Source: DT-111 sp965263225
GTDB taxonomy: Bacteria; Bacteroidota; Bacteroidia; Chitinophagales; Saprospiraceae
NCBI GenBank assembly: GCA_965263225.1
Contig: CBDHHG010000043.1
Span: forward strand, 62,001 to 126,000
Direction: 5' to 3'
DNA length: 64,000 bases
Part shown: piece by piece, positions 54,000 to 63,474 of the stretch
Numbering within the stretch: position 1 is the stretch's first letter
How the letters are laid out: every line of letters starts with the position of its first letter
The notes under the pieces: model-generated
What the model was told of the DNA's origin: nothing
The model's input: only the letters and a program-made list of their open reading frames with translations
The model's database searches: none
Made by a program: the position numbers and the translations under genes

Positions 54000-56231
54000 T
54001 TATTCTATCACATTTAATTCAATAGCTTCATCCTGTGAGGAGGATAGACAACCCCAGGAGCTAGATTCTTTTTGGGAAAGTAGCAAATACTTCCCCGTAT
54101 GGTATTTTGTCATTTCAAGTTCAAAGTCTGGATTAGGCTGCCCTTCCTTAGTCCCCGGAGCAATCACCCATTGTGCAGAACCTTGCGGCTGAAAATAGAG
54201 CGTGTACCGATACCCCGTAGCTTTGAAGCCATAAGAAATATCCACTATATCCCCCACCTGGATGGGTTGTTCTGCCCTCACAACAAGATCTCGCTTGTAT
54301 TTGCAAGCTTCAAACTTATCAATGGGAACCGAGGGAGTGTCATACAGAGGTTTACTACCGGTCTTCGGTACAGCCCCAGGAGCACGAGAAGCCAATGGTC
54401 CTCCCACTGCTCCTTCAGGTACTACTTGTACACTCGAAAAACCATCATCAGGTTGTTCCAAAATGGACGGGTTCACCTTATCATGATAAGCGATGATATC
54501 CTCTACGCCATAGAGTGGCCCTTCACCTGAAACGTAGGCAGCCTTACGCTGTCCATTTCCGGTTTTCACGACTACTTCATAGTACTGATCGTCTGGATGT
54601 AGCTGTGCCAGCAATTCGCGGATCATAGCCCCCTTTTTTCTTCCACTCACCAACAAGCGCAGTTGCTTAGGACCTGCTCCCGCCCACACGGTATAATCGC
54701 ATCCCTCCTCCTGGCAACATCGCGGATTCAACCAAGCAATATATAAAGGGATGGTAGACCTAGGCCCATCAAAGACTAGATTTAGTTCTTGGATAGGCGT
54801 ACAATTGGGATCCGAAGCCGTTACATTGACCGTGTTAAAGGTTTCTTCCATTAAAGTAGGATCAACACTGGAACCATAAGGGTCTCGTTCGCCAGCCTGA
54901 GCACCTATATTCGGTTGCTGCCCGGCCTTCGGCTTTGTTTCCGCTGGCTTGGGAATTGTCGCACCATTTCTAGCAGCCAGGTAATCATTATCTCGCTGCC
55001 CAGGTAATTCGGCTTTAATCCAAAACGAACTCATAGGAACTTCCTCTTGCGTTACATCAGATTTGACGTAGGTCTGAACCTGAATGGTATGAATTCCTCT
55101 CTGCATATCTCTGGCATCGAGCGGAATCTCAAAAGGAACTATAGAACCAGGAATCAAGACCACCTTGTCCAGGTTAATGTCTCTATGCCCAGGATGCACA
55201 TATTTGATTACCGCATAAGGCATCATATCGCCACAGGGTGATGTTCTATTCAACTCTACTGTGCCTCTAATCTTAGTGCCCTGTACACTGGCATTAGCAC
55301 TTACTTCACAGGTATCTGGTAACCGCCGATAATCCTCTTCTACTGGAACCTGGATACCAGGTGCAGTTACGACGGGCGGATTATTGATCAACTTTTCATC
55401 GGGAATGATGATAGCCGTTTGTATTGATTTAACGATTGGTGTAGGGCAGTTTTGTCCCCAGGCTAGGACCTGAACATCATACATGCCAGGTCGCAAGAGG
55501 CATAAAGGTTCTGTTCTGACGGCTATGCCCAAAGCGTTTTGGGGTTCTCCATCAGCTCTCAGGGACTGCCATTGGCCATATTTGGTCTTCACCTCCACCG
55601 AGAAACGCCAATTCTTACCTTGACAATCCTTGCATTGTAGCAGAATAGCCGGGCGGTTAGCTGTTCCGCAATAGCCAGAGGCTTCTACCTGTACAGAGAT
55701 GTCGGGGTTATAGCAAGGCAAACTTTTGCTAGGCGGAGTTGGACTGGAAGGGATGGTGGATGGAGGGCTAGTAGGGTCTTTCTTTGCCAAGGTACCTGGT
55801 GCTTGAAAGCGATACAGGTAACCCTCTTGTAGTACTTTTGAAATAAACTTGCGATTTAGGCTTTGAGGCCTCCTATAATCCAAGCCAATCGTGTAGAAAT
55901 GTCCCTCCACTAAACCATCGATTTTAATGGTTTGCTTTTCGCGATTGCCAATGGATCCAAGGTCTTTGACCATTTTTTTTGGACCATCGCCGATCATACT
56001 TGTTCCCAGATCTTTAATCCATACCGAGTACTCTAGTGCATTCACCTTACTGTGGGTGAAGTAGAGGTTCAGATTCGTCACCCCTTTCATTGGGGCATTT
56101 TCTAAAGTGGGGTGAAACTTTGCATCCTCCCTTTCAAAAATCCCTTTGAACAGGTCTTTTTGCGCGTTACCGTCTAGAAAAGCCAGCATAGCGAATACCA
56201 AAGGAAGGACAGTAGTCAACAATCTTTTCAT
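54000..56231 (-). CDS. Secreted protein of unknown function
   Basis: I do not recognise this 743-residue protein. A signal peptide of about 23 residues (ending DGNAQ) sends it to the periplasm or beyond. Residues about 30-150 look like a beta-rich domain. A Pro/Ser-rich linker (about 153-170) follows, then several beta-sandwich-like modules containing Cys pairs (CKDCQGKNW; CCQEEGCDY). No catalytic motif, membrane anchor or sorting tail was seen. It is the most downstream gene of a minus-strand group with the glucosaminidase-like genes but is separated from them by 418 bp. Confidence 0.55.
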   Translation of the reverse strand: MKRLLTTVLPLVFAMLAFLDGNAQKDLFKGIFEREDAKFHPTLENAPMKGVTNLNLYFTHSKVNALEYSVWIKDLGTSMIGDGPKKMVKDLGSIGNREKQTIKIDGLVEGHFYTIGLDYRRPQSLNRKFISKVLQEGYLYRFQAPGTLAKKDPTSPPSTIPSSPTPPSKSLPCYNPDISVQVEASGYCGTANRPAILLQCKDCQGKNWRFSVEVKTKYGQWQSLRADGEPQNALGIAVRTEPLCLLRPGMYDVQVLAWGQNCPTPIVKSIQTAIIIPDEKLINNPPVVTAPGIQVPVEEDYRRLPDTCEVSANASVQGTKIRGTVELNRTSPCGDMMPYAVIKYVHPGHRDINLDKVVLIPGSIVPFEIPLDARDMQRGIHTIQVQTYVKSDVTQEEVPMSSFWIKAELPGQRDNDYLAARNGATIPKPAETKPKAGQQPNIGAQAGERDPYGSSVDPTLMEETFNTVNVTASDPNCTPIQELNLVFDGPRSTIPLYIAWLNPRCCQEEGCDYTVWAGAGPKQLRLLVSGRKKGAMIRELLAQLHPDDQYYEVVVKTGNGQRKAAYVSGEGPLYGVEDIIAYHDKVNPSILEQPDDGFSSVQVVPEGAVGGPLASRAPGAVPKTGSKPLYDTPSVPIDKFEACKYKRDLVVRAEQPIQVGDIVDISYGFKATGYRYTLYFQPQGSAQWVIAPGTKEGQPNPDFELEMTKYHTGKYLLLSQKESSSWGCLSSSQDEAIELNVIE

Positions 56232-56649
56232 GTAGTTTCTTTTTTAACCGAGGTCAAGCAAAACCGGATTTGAAGTGTTGCCATAATTCCGACTTCACCT
56301 CAGGCTAAGTTTTAAATAATGTACGTACAGTCAATAGCCAGCTTTGGATTAACTTTTGCTAATCCTTCACTAGCTGGAGTAAGGGTACTGTACTCCAATT
56401 TTCTGAAGGTCTGTCCTACTATTCCATTGAATTAGAGTTCTCCGACAATTTTGTGATTTTGATTCCTCCTTTTAGCGATAAGGATAGAAGCAAAAAAATT
56501 GCAAGAGAAGGTAAAATGGGTGTAAACGCTTAGTTGCTAATAATAAATAATCCCAAGATGATAAAGCACTACCTCTTCATCACCATCCATATGTAGGTGA
56601 TCAGGTAGTGTAACGATTTATAATACAAAAAACGTGCCTTTTCAGCCGA
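56232..56649. other. Intergenic stretch with a hairpin
   Basis: About 420 bp without a credible gene. It contains the hairpin at 56567-56610 and, near 56386-56395, a short palindrome around GTACTGTAC. Nothing else stands out. Confidence 0.5.
56567..56610 (-). terminator. Two-part hairpin after the degenerate glucosaminidase gene
   Basis: CACTACCT (56567-56574) pairs with AGGTAGTG (56603-56610), and the inner ATCACC (56579-56584) pairs with GGTGAT (56596-56601), leaving an 11-nt loop. It lies 40 bp after the stop at 56650. No clear U-tract follows, so it may be a stability element rather than a terminator. Confidence 0.45.
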
Positions 56650-57777
56650 TTAGCTCCTTTCTTTTTTTCTGGAAGCCTTTCGGGCCTTTAATTTTTTCTG
56701 GTACAACTCCTCTCGGGCCTGGTTATTTTTAGGATTAGTGATGTCCTTTAACTTGGCTGCATCAGGGTGGTCTTTATTGACTTTACGACCTGGGAATGAG
56801 AGTTTATTCTCCAACACTTCGGAGGTTTCTGAGTTTGTTTCCTCTACCAAACGCGCCATGTCTTCTTCAGAGATATAAGAGTTACTTTTTAACTTTTTCT
56901 TTGCTATTTCTTTGGCTACTTCGCGTCCCACCATCTCGTCATATTCAGCCTCCCAGACCTCCGTACTCTTTATTTCACGTGCTTTCGAATGATCCGCTAC
57001 CGCTTTTTTTCTAGCTTCCCAACGGGATTCCTTCATTGCGTAGGTAACTTCTTCGGCCACCTCTCTGGCTCTTTTTTCTACCTCAGGATCGCTAGACAGT
57101 TTGTTACGTACCTCATAATCGTAATCTTTTAGAGCGTATTTCTTCATCACCTTCTTCAAGGTAGAAGTTGAAAAATCTCCCGTACTGCCTAGGCCTTCCG
57201 CCCATTTTTCACTGTTTGCAGAGTACTTAAAATAAGATTTAATCTGCTTTCTAGAAGCCTGGAACTTAGCAGCTGCGAGTGGTTCAATTACCTCTTCCAT
57301 GAAGCTATTCCAATTGCTGATATTTACGCCATCATTAATCTTTGATACCCCGACTGCCAGAGCCACACCAGCAGGAATGCCGCGGTCCATAGCCTGCTCT
57401 ACCGCAAGATCAGAGAATCCAGCAATCCAATCTTCCACCGTTATACTTCGATCTAATCCCTTACGCTTACTGGTTTTACTGCTGATATCATAAGACTTGG
57501 GAGTGCTATAAGAACGAGTAGGGCGAACTTCTGGTTCATCCGCTACGATAACTCGGTTTCTAGTCGCTGAAGCAGGTGGCGTTTCCATAGCTGGTGTCTC
57601 ACCTACACTAGCATGAGCAACCTGTTTACTAGCAGCTCCTTGATTATCTAACGATATGTTCACTCCAGCCTTATCCATCATCCCGACAAATAGGATGATT
57701 GCAAATAGGAAACCTAGACTTTTAAATAGAAAACTTCCTCCGTTTCTTCTTGGTGCATTGTTGATGTTCTTCATCAT
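56650..57777 (-). CDS. Membrane-anchored, degenerate glucosaminidase-like protein
   Basis: A 375-residue protein with an N-terminal membrane helix (about residues 17-36) and a Ser/Thr/Pro-rich linker. Residues about 115-155 (VEDWIAGFSDLAVEQAMDRG, then IPAGVALAVGVSKIN) align by eye with the start of GH73-type glucosaminidase domains (…GIPASITLAQGLLES). The catalytic Glu of the LES motif is missing, so hydrolytic activity is unlikely. The C-terminal 200 residues are highly charged and helical, rich in Lys and Glu. Its neighbour at 58215 has the intact motif. It may bind peptidoglycan or regulate that enzyme. This assignment is tentative. Confidence 0.5.
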   Translation of the reverse strand: MMKNINNAPRRNGGSFLFKSLGFLFAIILFVGMMDKAGVNISLDNQGAASKQVAHASVGETPAMETPPASATRNRVIVADEPEVRPTRSYSTPKSYDISSKTSKRKGLDRSITVEDWIAGFSDLAVEQAMDRGIPAGVALAVGVSKINDGVNISNWNSFMEEVIEPLAAAKFQASRKQIKSYFKYSANSEKWAEGLGSTGDFSTSTLKKVMKKYALKDYDYEVRNKLSSDPEVEKRAREVAEEVTYAMKESRWEARKKAVADHSKAREIKSTEVWEAEYDEMVGREVAKEIAKKKLKSNSYISEEDMARLVEETNSETSEVLENKLSFPGRKVNKDHPDAAKLKDITNPKNNQAREELYQKKLKARKASRKKERS

Positions 57778-58214
57778 CTTGAGATTTATAGTTTTGAATA
57801 AATTGTTGATTCGTACTTATATTACGGTATTCCAAAAATCAGTCTGAACACCCCACCTCCCCTGGGGAGGACGGTACTGAACAGCACATGCTATGCCTTT
57901 CTGCTAGCCATGGCAACACCATTAATTCAATACATAGAGAACCGGAAAAAGTATCCTGGCTACTTCTTGGGGGGAAGCCAACATTTTTCCGACAAAAGAT
58001 GGGTAGAAGGGCTATAATTCTGATATAAGCATGTTGAAACTTCAACCTACTCTGAATTGACCTGCGTGGCCATTAGGTGGGAAAGTAATTCTTCCATATC
58101 CTGGTCCAGCTTCCCAGAATGGGAAACACGCAATTCAATTTACCTTCCTCTACTACAAGACTCTTCAATGCCCAGCTTTTGATGCCTTACTATCTGTTTC
58201 AATTACCCATTGGC
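57778..58214. other. Intergenic stretch between the two glucosaminidase-like genes
   Basis: About 440 bp. It holds a perfect palindrome CCTCCCC-T-GGGGAGG at 57856-57870 and a small hairpin TTCCC/GGGAA at 58111-58125. A 68-codon minus-strand frame at 57839-58045 shows no protein features. No other signals were recognised. Confidence 0.5.
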
Positions 58215-59315
58215 CTATTTCAGCGTATCGACGGACGGATCGGTTGAGGAAGTGGTGGCTTGCTTCAGGGCCGCAAGCAAATCAACGTCCAATCGCCATA
58301 GCTCGTAGGTCTCAATGAGGTATGCTATCTTCTGATGATATCTCCTACTAGTGGCGTAGCCTGCCATTTTCAAGCCTGCTGCTGCTGCTGCATAGTAGGG
58401 GACTTTGGTTTGTCCATTAAAAAAATCACGTGGCTTATAACCAGATTTTTTCTGATAAAGTTTCGCCATACGGCTTAAGTCAACCAGGTCTTCTCCAACG
58501 CGGTAAGTTGACCAGATCCAGCTATAGCAGCCCTTGCTTCCAGTGTTACAGGACCTAGTCAATAGTTGTGTGTGTCTGGCATAGCTATCTCCCACTGTTT
58601 GATATTTTTCGAAGCGGTCATAATGATGGTCATCATGCATATTATGAACCCCCACGGCGGGATATTTGAAAACAAAATCAGCATCACTTAGCTGATCAAA
58701 CTGCTTACGTTTAATTTTTCTTCGGGCGGCAGAACTTGGTAAAGCCTTTATCCCAAACTGATTATTGGAGGCAGTCGCCAGGCTACTTGCCCCAGCGTTG
58801 GACTCCAACAGTGCTTGAGCTAATTTGATACTAGCCAATACTTGGTGCTTTTGCATATCGCGCAGGGCAACTCCTTGATGCTGCCGTATGTATCCCATAA
58901 ACCGCTCGGCGTTCTTCAGCTTTTTACCCGAAAAACCTTTCTTTTTCAACTTATCCAGAATGGCGTCTGCATCCCAACTCGTGTAAACAACCAATTGATC
59001 TCCACTCCTTGCATTTGCGGTTCTAGCTACTGCTGGCGTGTCTGCCTTAAGGCTGGCTACCGAGACTTGCTCTACCATACCAAGCTGGCCATTATAAAAT
59101 TCGTCAATTGTTTCGGCTCCTATTTCCTTTAAAGTAAGTACTCCTTCCTGATATACCTCCGTCAGTCCTTTAATAACCGGCAACTGAGATAGGTCATCCC
59201 AATGTCTTTGATAAAGAAATAAGGCAGCAAACAATCCCGCCAAAAGAAATAAGCCTACAAAAAAACCCGTGGCCATTTCCCTAATATCCGCCAATAAGGC
59301 TTGTATCCAGTTCAA
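58215..59315 (-). CDS. Membrane-anchored glucosaminidase (GH73-like)
   Basis: A 366-residue protein with an N-terminal membrane helix (about 15-36, FFVGLFLLAGLFAALFLY) and a periplasmic catalytic domain. The GH73 signature is complete: VLASIKLAQALLESNAGAS, with catalytic Glu in LES, followed by SNNQFGIKA. The C-terminal part has YAAAAAGLKMAGYATSRRYHQKI, typical of peptidoglycan N-acetylglucosaminidases. It cuts beta-1,4 bonds in peptidoglycan, probably to let a cell-envelope complex assemble or to remodel the wall. It is separated by 437 bp from its degenerate relative. Confidence 0.75.
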   Translation of the reverse strand: MNWIQALLADIREMATGFFVGLFLLAGLFAALFLYQRHWDDLSQLPVIKGLTEVYQEGVLTLKEIGAETIDEFYNGQLGMVEQVSVASLKADTPAVARTANARSGDQLVVYTSWDADAILDKLKKKGFSGKKLKNAERFMGYIRQHQGVALRDMQKHQVLASIKLAQALLESNAGASSLATASNNQFGIKALPSSAARRKIKRKQFDQLSDADFVFKYPAVGVHNMHDDHHYDRFEKYQTVGDSYARHTQLLTRSCNTGSKGCYSWIWSTYRVGEDLVDLSRMAKLYQKKSGYKPRDFFNGQTKVPYYAAAAAGLKMAGYATSRRYHQKIAYLIETYELWRLDVDLLAALKQATTSSTDPSVDTLK

Positions 59316-60088
59316 TGTCCTTGTATTGATTTAATACATTTGACCGATATGCACAGTCAAATGTGCTGGCTAGCATCAACAAATTTGAATGTAGTTACTT
59401 CTCCTAGTGATGGTAGAGAATGAGGTCTTAGGTGAACTGTATTCTTTTGAATCCTTTATCAATAAGTTGTAGTAGTTCTTTCAATTTTACAGTATTTCAC
59501 TCCCTCAGGTGAGTTATGATTTTGAATGCCATCCCCTGGACAGACTCACGTTTTAGCTTCCGCTAAAGTAAGGAAAGATCGGGGAAAGCTGGGCTTTTTC
59601 GCTCTTGAATGAAGAACTTTAACCAAAATTAATGGGAAACAGATGTATGAAAAAAATTAAAAAGTGTTACTTTTACGCGACCTTGCGAGTAAGCTAAATT
59701 TAAAAGGTAAAGCAGTGTACGACACCCATTTTAACTGCTTCAGCAAAATAACACCTACTCGCCAAATCATAAATCTCCAAGCCTAAGCAAAGATCAAGAA
59801 CTATCTACTGATCCTTGCGCCAAAGCACCCTGCCTATTTTTCCTAGCAGGGGTTTTCTGACGACATTACTGTAATCCCTACAGGGCAAGAGCATTGCTAT
59901 CCCAGCATTGGGAACTACCATGACCTTATCCAACAAGCATTGCTTTACATACTACAAACAGCCATCAGAGAACCCAGGAAAAACCTTAATTGCAAAATCA
60001 TATTGCATTTTTTTTCATACAAATCGTTCGAATATCGATTGCCGGAACGGTTTTTGATAGGCACTGGAGATAAGGACGACATTGATTT
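59316..60088. other. Long divergent intergenic region
   Basis: About 770 bp between the glucosaminidase gene and the T9SS type B protein gene. I see no gene, RNA structure or repeat I can support. It is AT-rich with scattered short A/T tracts, as expected of a region with two divergent promoters. Confidence 0.5.
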
Positions 60089-62344
60089 ATGATAGGTTTG
60101 ATATTACGCCTTTTTCTACTGGTCTTAAGCTTTAGTTTAATTATAAACTTGCCTGCACAGTCCATCATTACATTGGAAGATTGTGGGACCTCCTATATTG
60201 ATCCACAAGCCGAAAATGATAATGGGATTCAGACCAGAGACACCCTTATCTATCAAACCTTCTTCGAAGCAGATAAGCAGCTACGCGCTTTCTACATTGA
60301 TATTAACGCCTTTGGGGGGCAGCAAGTAGACCGAGCTGAAGCCTATGCCATCATGCCGGACAGCAGCCGAAAAGCCTTGGGTAGTATTGCCTTTGGCAAC
60401 TGTACAGATTGTGTAAACGGTTTTGCGCTGGTACTGGATGACTCACTGATGGTGAGCAATGTGGTAGAGAAATCCACCCTGGATCTTTGGCTGCAATCTT
60501 TTAGTCAACCCCCATTTACTTTAACGGGAAATTTGCAAACCCTCAGCGGAGTTGGTCGACTTAGTGGCCGAATTCCGATCTGTGCCATCGGACTTAGGAT
60601 TGCCTTTAGCGTTTACAGTAATCCGGCTAATACCAGCACCTCTTTTTCCGCTCACATCGTTTGCCCCGAAGCGATCACTCCCTGCGGAGTCAATCTAAGC
60701 TATGAGATAGATTGCCAAAATGATGAACTACGGCTGTCGGCACAACTCCCCGCAAACTGTTATAGTTCCGATGCACGCATTCAATGGTCGAATGCTACTG
60801 GTTTCACGGCCACCGACTTACAAACAAATCTCCCTTTAAGTGGCAACCTAGGTTGGTATTACTTTGAGGTGGAAGAAGGTTGCTGCATCATTAGAGACTC
60901 AATTTTAATCGAAAATCCCCCCTTTGTTCAAGCGGGCTTAGATCAGACGATTTGCCTGGGAGATGCAGTCCGTTTTGCGGGGAGCGGTGGGACGGGGCAT
61001 TTCTGGGAAAGTCCAGCGGGCTTCGTCCAAGATTCTATCGTCAATATTCCTTCCGTTTCGGGGTCTGAAAATGGAATTTGGGTGTTACATGCCTTTAATG
61101 AAGAAAACTGTGAAGATACCGATACCCTCCTGTTATCTGTTCAGACGCCTCCTACTCCAGCATTGAATATCCCATCCACCTGTCTGGGAGAAACGGTAGA
61201 TTTCGCCTTGCTCAATGATACAGCTTTTGTGGCTATTGAATGGTTTGATCCTAGCGGGACTCTGATGCCGGAAGGTCGGATTCTAAACCTGCAACCTGAA
61301 TATTTTGGGAGTTACAGGGTGCAAGCCACGGACCCATTCGGCTGCATCTCTTCTAGTCCTTTCGAACTATCCGGCAGCGAACCACCAGCCATTGAAGTCC
61401 TACTGGAAGACAGATGCGATAGCACCTTGGTGTATATCCTACCGGATAACTTGGAGTTTTTTTGGCAAACGGGAGATACGACCGCCACGATTTCAAGCAT
61501 CGATGGTGGACAATATCAATTGACCATTACCGATGAGACAGGCTGTACTACCACTACCTTAATCGATGTGCCTCGACCCGACGGTCCCAATTTTGACATT
61601 CAGGTAGAAGATCCCTTTTGCCCGAATGAACCTGGAAGCATCAGCATCATACCGGAAGACCTCAATCGGCCGATGATTTTCTCCATTGACGGCGGAAGTA
61701 CCTATGTCCTTAATGGAGAGTTCAAGGATCTGCTCCCTGGGACCTACCAACTCACAATTCAAGACGATCTAGGTTGTATCCAAACAAGGGAAGTGAGTAT
61801 TGCAGCTCCAGATACTTTAGGCGTTTCTCTAGATCTAGAGGAATTGAATATTCGCCCACTGACGCCAGTGGACCTTCGGGCAGCAGTTGTTGGTAGTCCC
61901 GTTGCCATCCAATGGGTTCCGGAAGAGATCAACACTGGAGATCTTAGCACTTCGTTCATAGCAGATCAAGACTTGGATATTAGGATTATTGTGGAGGATG
62001 CCAGGGGCTGCCGGGCCTCCGATGGATTTCCCCTGACCATCGTATTGGGAGATATCTATGTGCCCAATGTTTTCTCCCCAAATGATGATGGACTCAATGA
62101 CTACTTCACCTTCTTCAGTGATAATACTTCCGGTGAGCAGATAGCCTCGCTATTAATCTTTGATCGACAGGGGAACCTCGTTTTTGAGCGAGAGGATTTC
62201 GAGTTAAATGTCCCCCAATTGGGCTGGAATGGATATAGCAGAGGCCGACTATTGAACACGGGGATTTACACCTACTACGGATTAGTACGATTTGGCAATG
62301 GGGCTTTCAAGGCCTACGAAGGGGATCTACTATTGATGCAATAA
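60089..62344 (+). CDS. Large secreted protein with T9SS type B (gliding-associated) C-terminal domain
   Basis: A 751-residue protein with a signal peptide (about 23 residues, ending LPAQS). The body consists of beta-sandwich repeats of the SprB/PKD kind, rich in Asp, Thr and Cys pairs. The C-terminal 95 residues are a gliding-motility-associated/T9SS type B sorting domain: VPNVFSPNDDGLNDYF, then LLIFDRQGNLVFE and GWNGYSRGRLLNTGIYTYY. It is therefore exported by the type IX system and displayed on the cell surface, perhaps as an adhesin. The following gene starts 61 bp downstream. Confidence 0.8.
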   Translation: MIGLILRLFLLVLSFSLIINLPAQSIITLEDCGTSYIDPQAENDNGIQTRDTLIYQTFFEADKQLRAFYIDINAFGGQQVDRAEAYAIMPDSSRKALGSIAFGNCTDCVNGFALVLDDSLMVSNVVEKSTLDLWLQSFSQPPFTLTGNLQTLSGVGRLSGRIPICAIGLRIAFSVYSNPANTSTSFSAHIVCPEAITPCGVNLSYEIDCQNDELRLSAQLPANCYSSDARIQWSNATGFTATDLQTNLPLSGNLGWYYFEVEEGCCIIRDSILIENPPFVQAGLDQTICLGDAVRFAGSGGTGHFWESPAGFVQDSIVNIPSVSGSENGIWVLHAFNEENCEDTDTLLLSVQTPPTPALNIPSTCLGETVDFALLNDTAFVAIEWFDPSGTLMPEGRILNLQPEYFGSYRVQATDPFGCISSSPFELSGSEPPAIEVLLEDRCDSTLVYILPDNLEFFWQTGDTTATISSIDGGQYQLTITDETGCTTTTLIDVPRPDGPNFDIQVEDPFCPNEPGSISIIPEDLNRPMIFSIDGGSTYVLNGEFKDLLPGTYQLTIQDDLGCIQTREVSIAAPDTLGVSLDLEELNIRPLTPVDLRAAVVGSPVAIQWVPEEINTGDLSTSFIADQDLDIRIIVEDARGCRASDGFPLTIVLGDIYVPNVFSPNDDGLNDYFTFFSDNTSGEQIASLLIFDRQGNLVFEREDFELNVPQLGWNGYSRGRLLNTGIYTYYGLVRFGNGAFKAYEGDLLLMQ

Positions 62345-62405
62345 AAAGAATTAAATCCAAGAAGCAGGTCCGCAGTTCACGCCTGTTTCTTTTGAATATC
62401 TACTT

Positions 62406-63374
62406 ATGAAAAAGATTTGCCTATTATACTTAAGTCTCTTGACCTGGATACCCTTATTCGGACAGGGATTCGAATTCGGTATGGAATCCGTAATTGGCGG
62501 AGCTTATACCACTTTCAAAGGCGATCTGTCCAAAATGGTTGGCTTCTCTGAGCTGGAGATCAGTGAAGCAGAGATCGACACTGCTTTTGCGCGTTATGAC
62601 ATTGATGCTCCCCGGTGGCTCAAGGAGTTGTTCCCAGGATTGCGCATTGACATTGCCGATCAAGAAGTAAAAAAGAATCTAAGTCGTGGGGTGTCTATGG
62701 TTCGCTTTTTTGCCCGCTATCGCTGGATCGGCGGAAGCTTCGCCATTTCCTCCCCTCGCCTGACCGTACCCCAAGAATCTCGAAAACTCAAAAATCAAAT
62801 CAAAGCAGTGCGGCTGTCTATATCCGGCAAGGCTGAAGAATTAAGTGAACACCTGGCTAATATGGCGCTGGCGGATGTGAACCGGATTCCTCCCTTTTTC
62901 AATAAACGGTATGATCTGGAAGTGTATGCTCATTTGAAACAAGCTTTCATGGGAGATCAGGTGCTGCTAGAATGGGGGAACAAAAAAACCAGAACAATAG
63001 ATTTCGAATTGACCGCTGGGGTGAGAGTAACGGCTGATCCCTCTCCAGTTATTGATCTCGGGAATATTCTTTTTGTGCGAGAACGACTGGATGAATTAAT
63101 GGAAGGAGGCATCCTGAATTCTGTGGAAGGAGTGACCGACCAAATTGCCGAAGCTATTCAAAATGTAGTCTTCGGAAAGTTTCGGGACCCCAGGATTGTC
63201 CCTTCTCTCGGCTGGTTCACCAGAGCCGAACTACCGATCAATTTTGGCGGTGGCATCTCAATAGTCGCGGGGACAGAACTTAGTCTACAAAATCATTTAA
63301 CCATAAAAGGAACACAGCCCATGTTTTCAGCCTACGGCTTTCTAGGCATGCGTTGGGCACTAGATGGTTTCTAA
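62406..63374 (+). CDS. Secreted protein of unknown function
   Basis: A 322-residue protein with a signal peptide (about 20 residues, ending PLFGQ). The body has alternating hydrophobic strands and ends with LGMRWALDGF, which fits an outer-membrane beta-barrel, but I do not recognise a family. It is in one direction with the T9SS type B gene and the partial gene at 63475, so the three may be an operon. No catalytic motif was seen. Confidence 0.55.
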   Translation: MKKICLLYLSLLTWIPLFGQGFEFGMESVIGGAYTTFKGDLSKMVGFSELEISEAEIDTAFARYDIDAPRWLKELFPGLRIDIADQEVKKNLSRGVSMVRFFARYRWIGGSFAISSPRLTVPQESRKLKNQIKAVRLSISGKAEELSEHLANMALADVNRIPPFFNKRYDLEVYAHLKQAFMGDQVLLEWGNKKTRTIDFELTAGVRVTADPSPVIDLGNILFVRERLDELMEGGILNSVEGVTDQIAEAIQNVVFGKFRDPRIVPSLGWFTRAELPINFGGGISIVAGTELSLQNHLTIKGTQPMFSAYGFLGMRWALDGF

Positions 63375-63474
63375 TACCCCTAAAATACATGCAATACAGA
63401 ACAATAGTACCATGAAACAATCGAGATACGATACCTCTGCACGGAGTGGCTTATCAACATAACCTATATATATT

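Noticed and set aside
57839..58045. 68-codon minus-strand frame between the glucosaminidase-like genes
   Set aside because: Covers a palindrome and has no family features; not supported.
63411..63461. 16-codon ORF before the last gene as a leader peptide
   Set aside because: No attenuator structure and no codon bias that would support a regulatory peptide.
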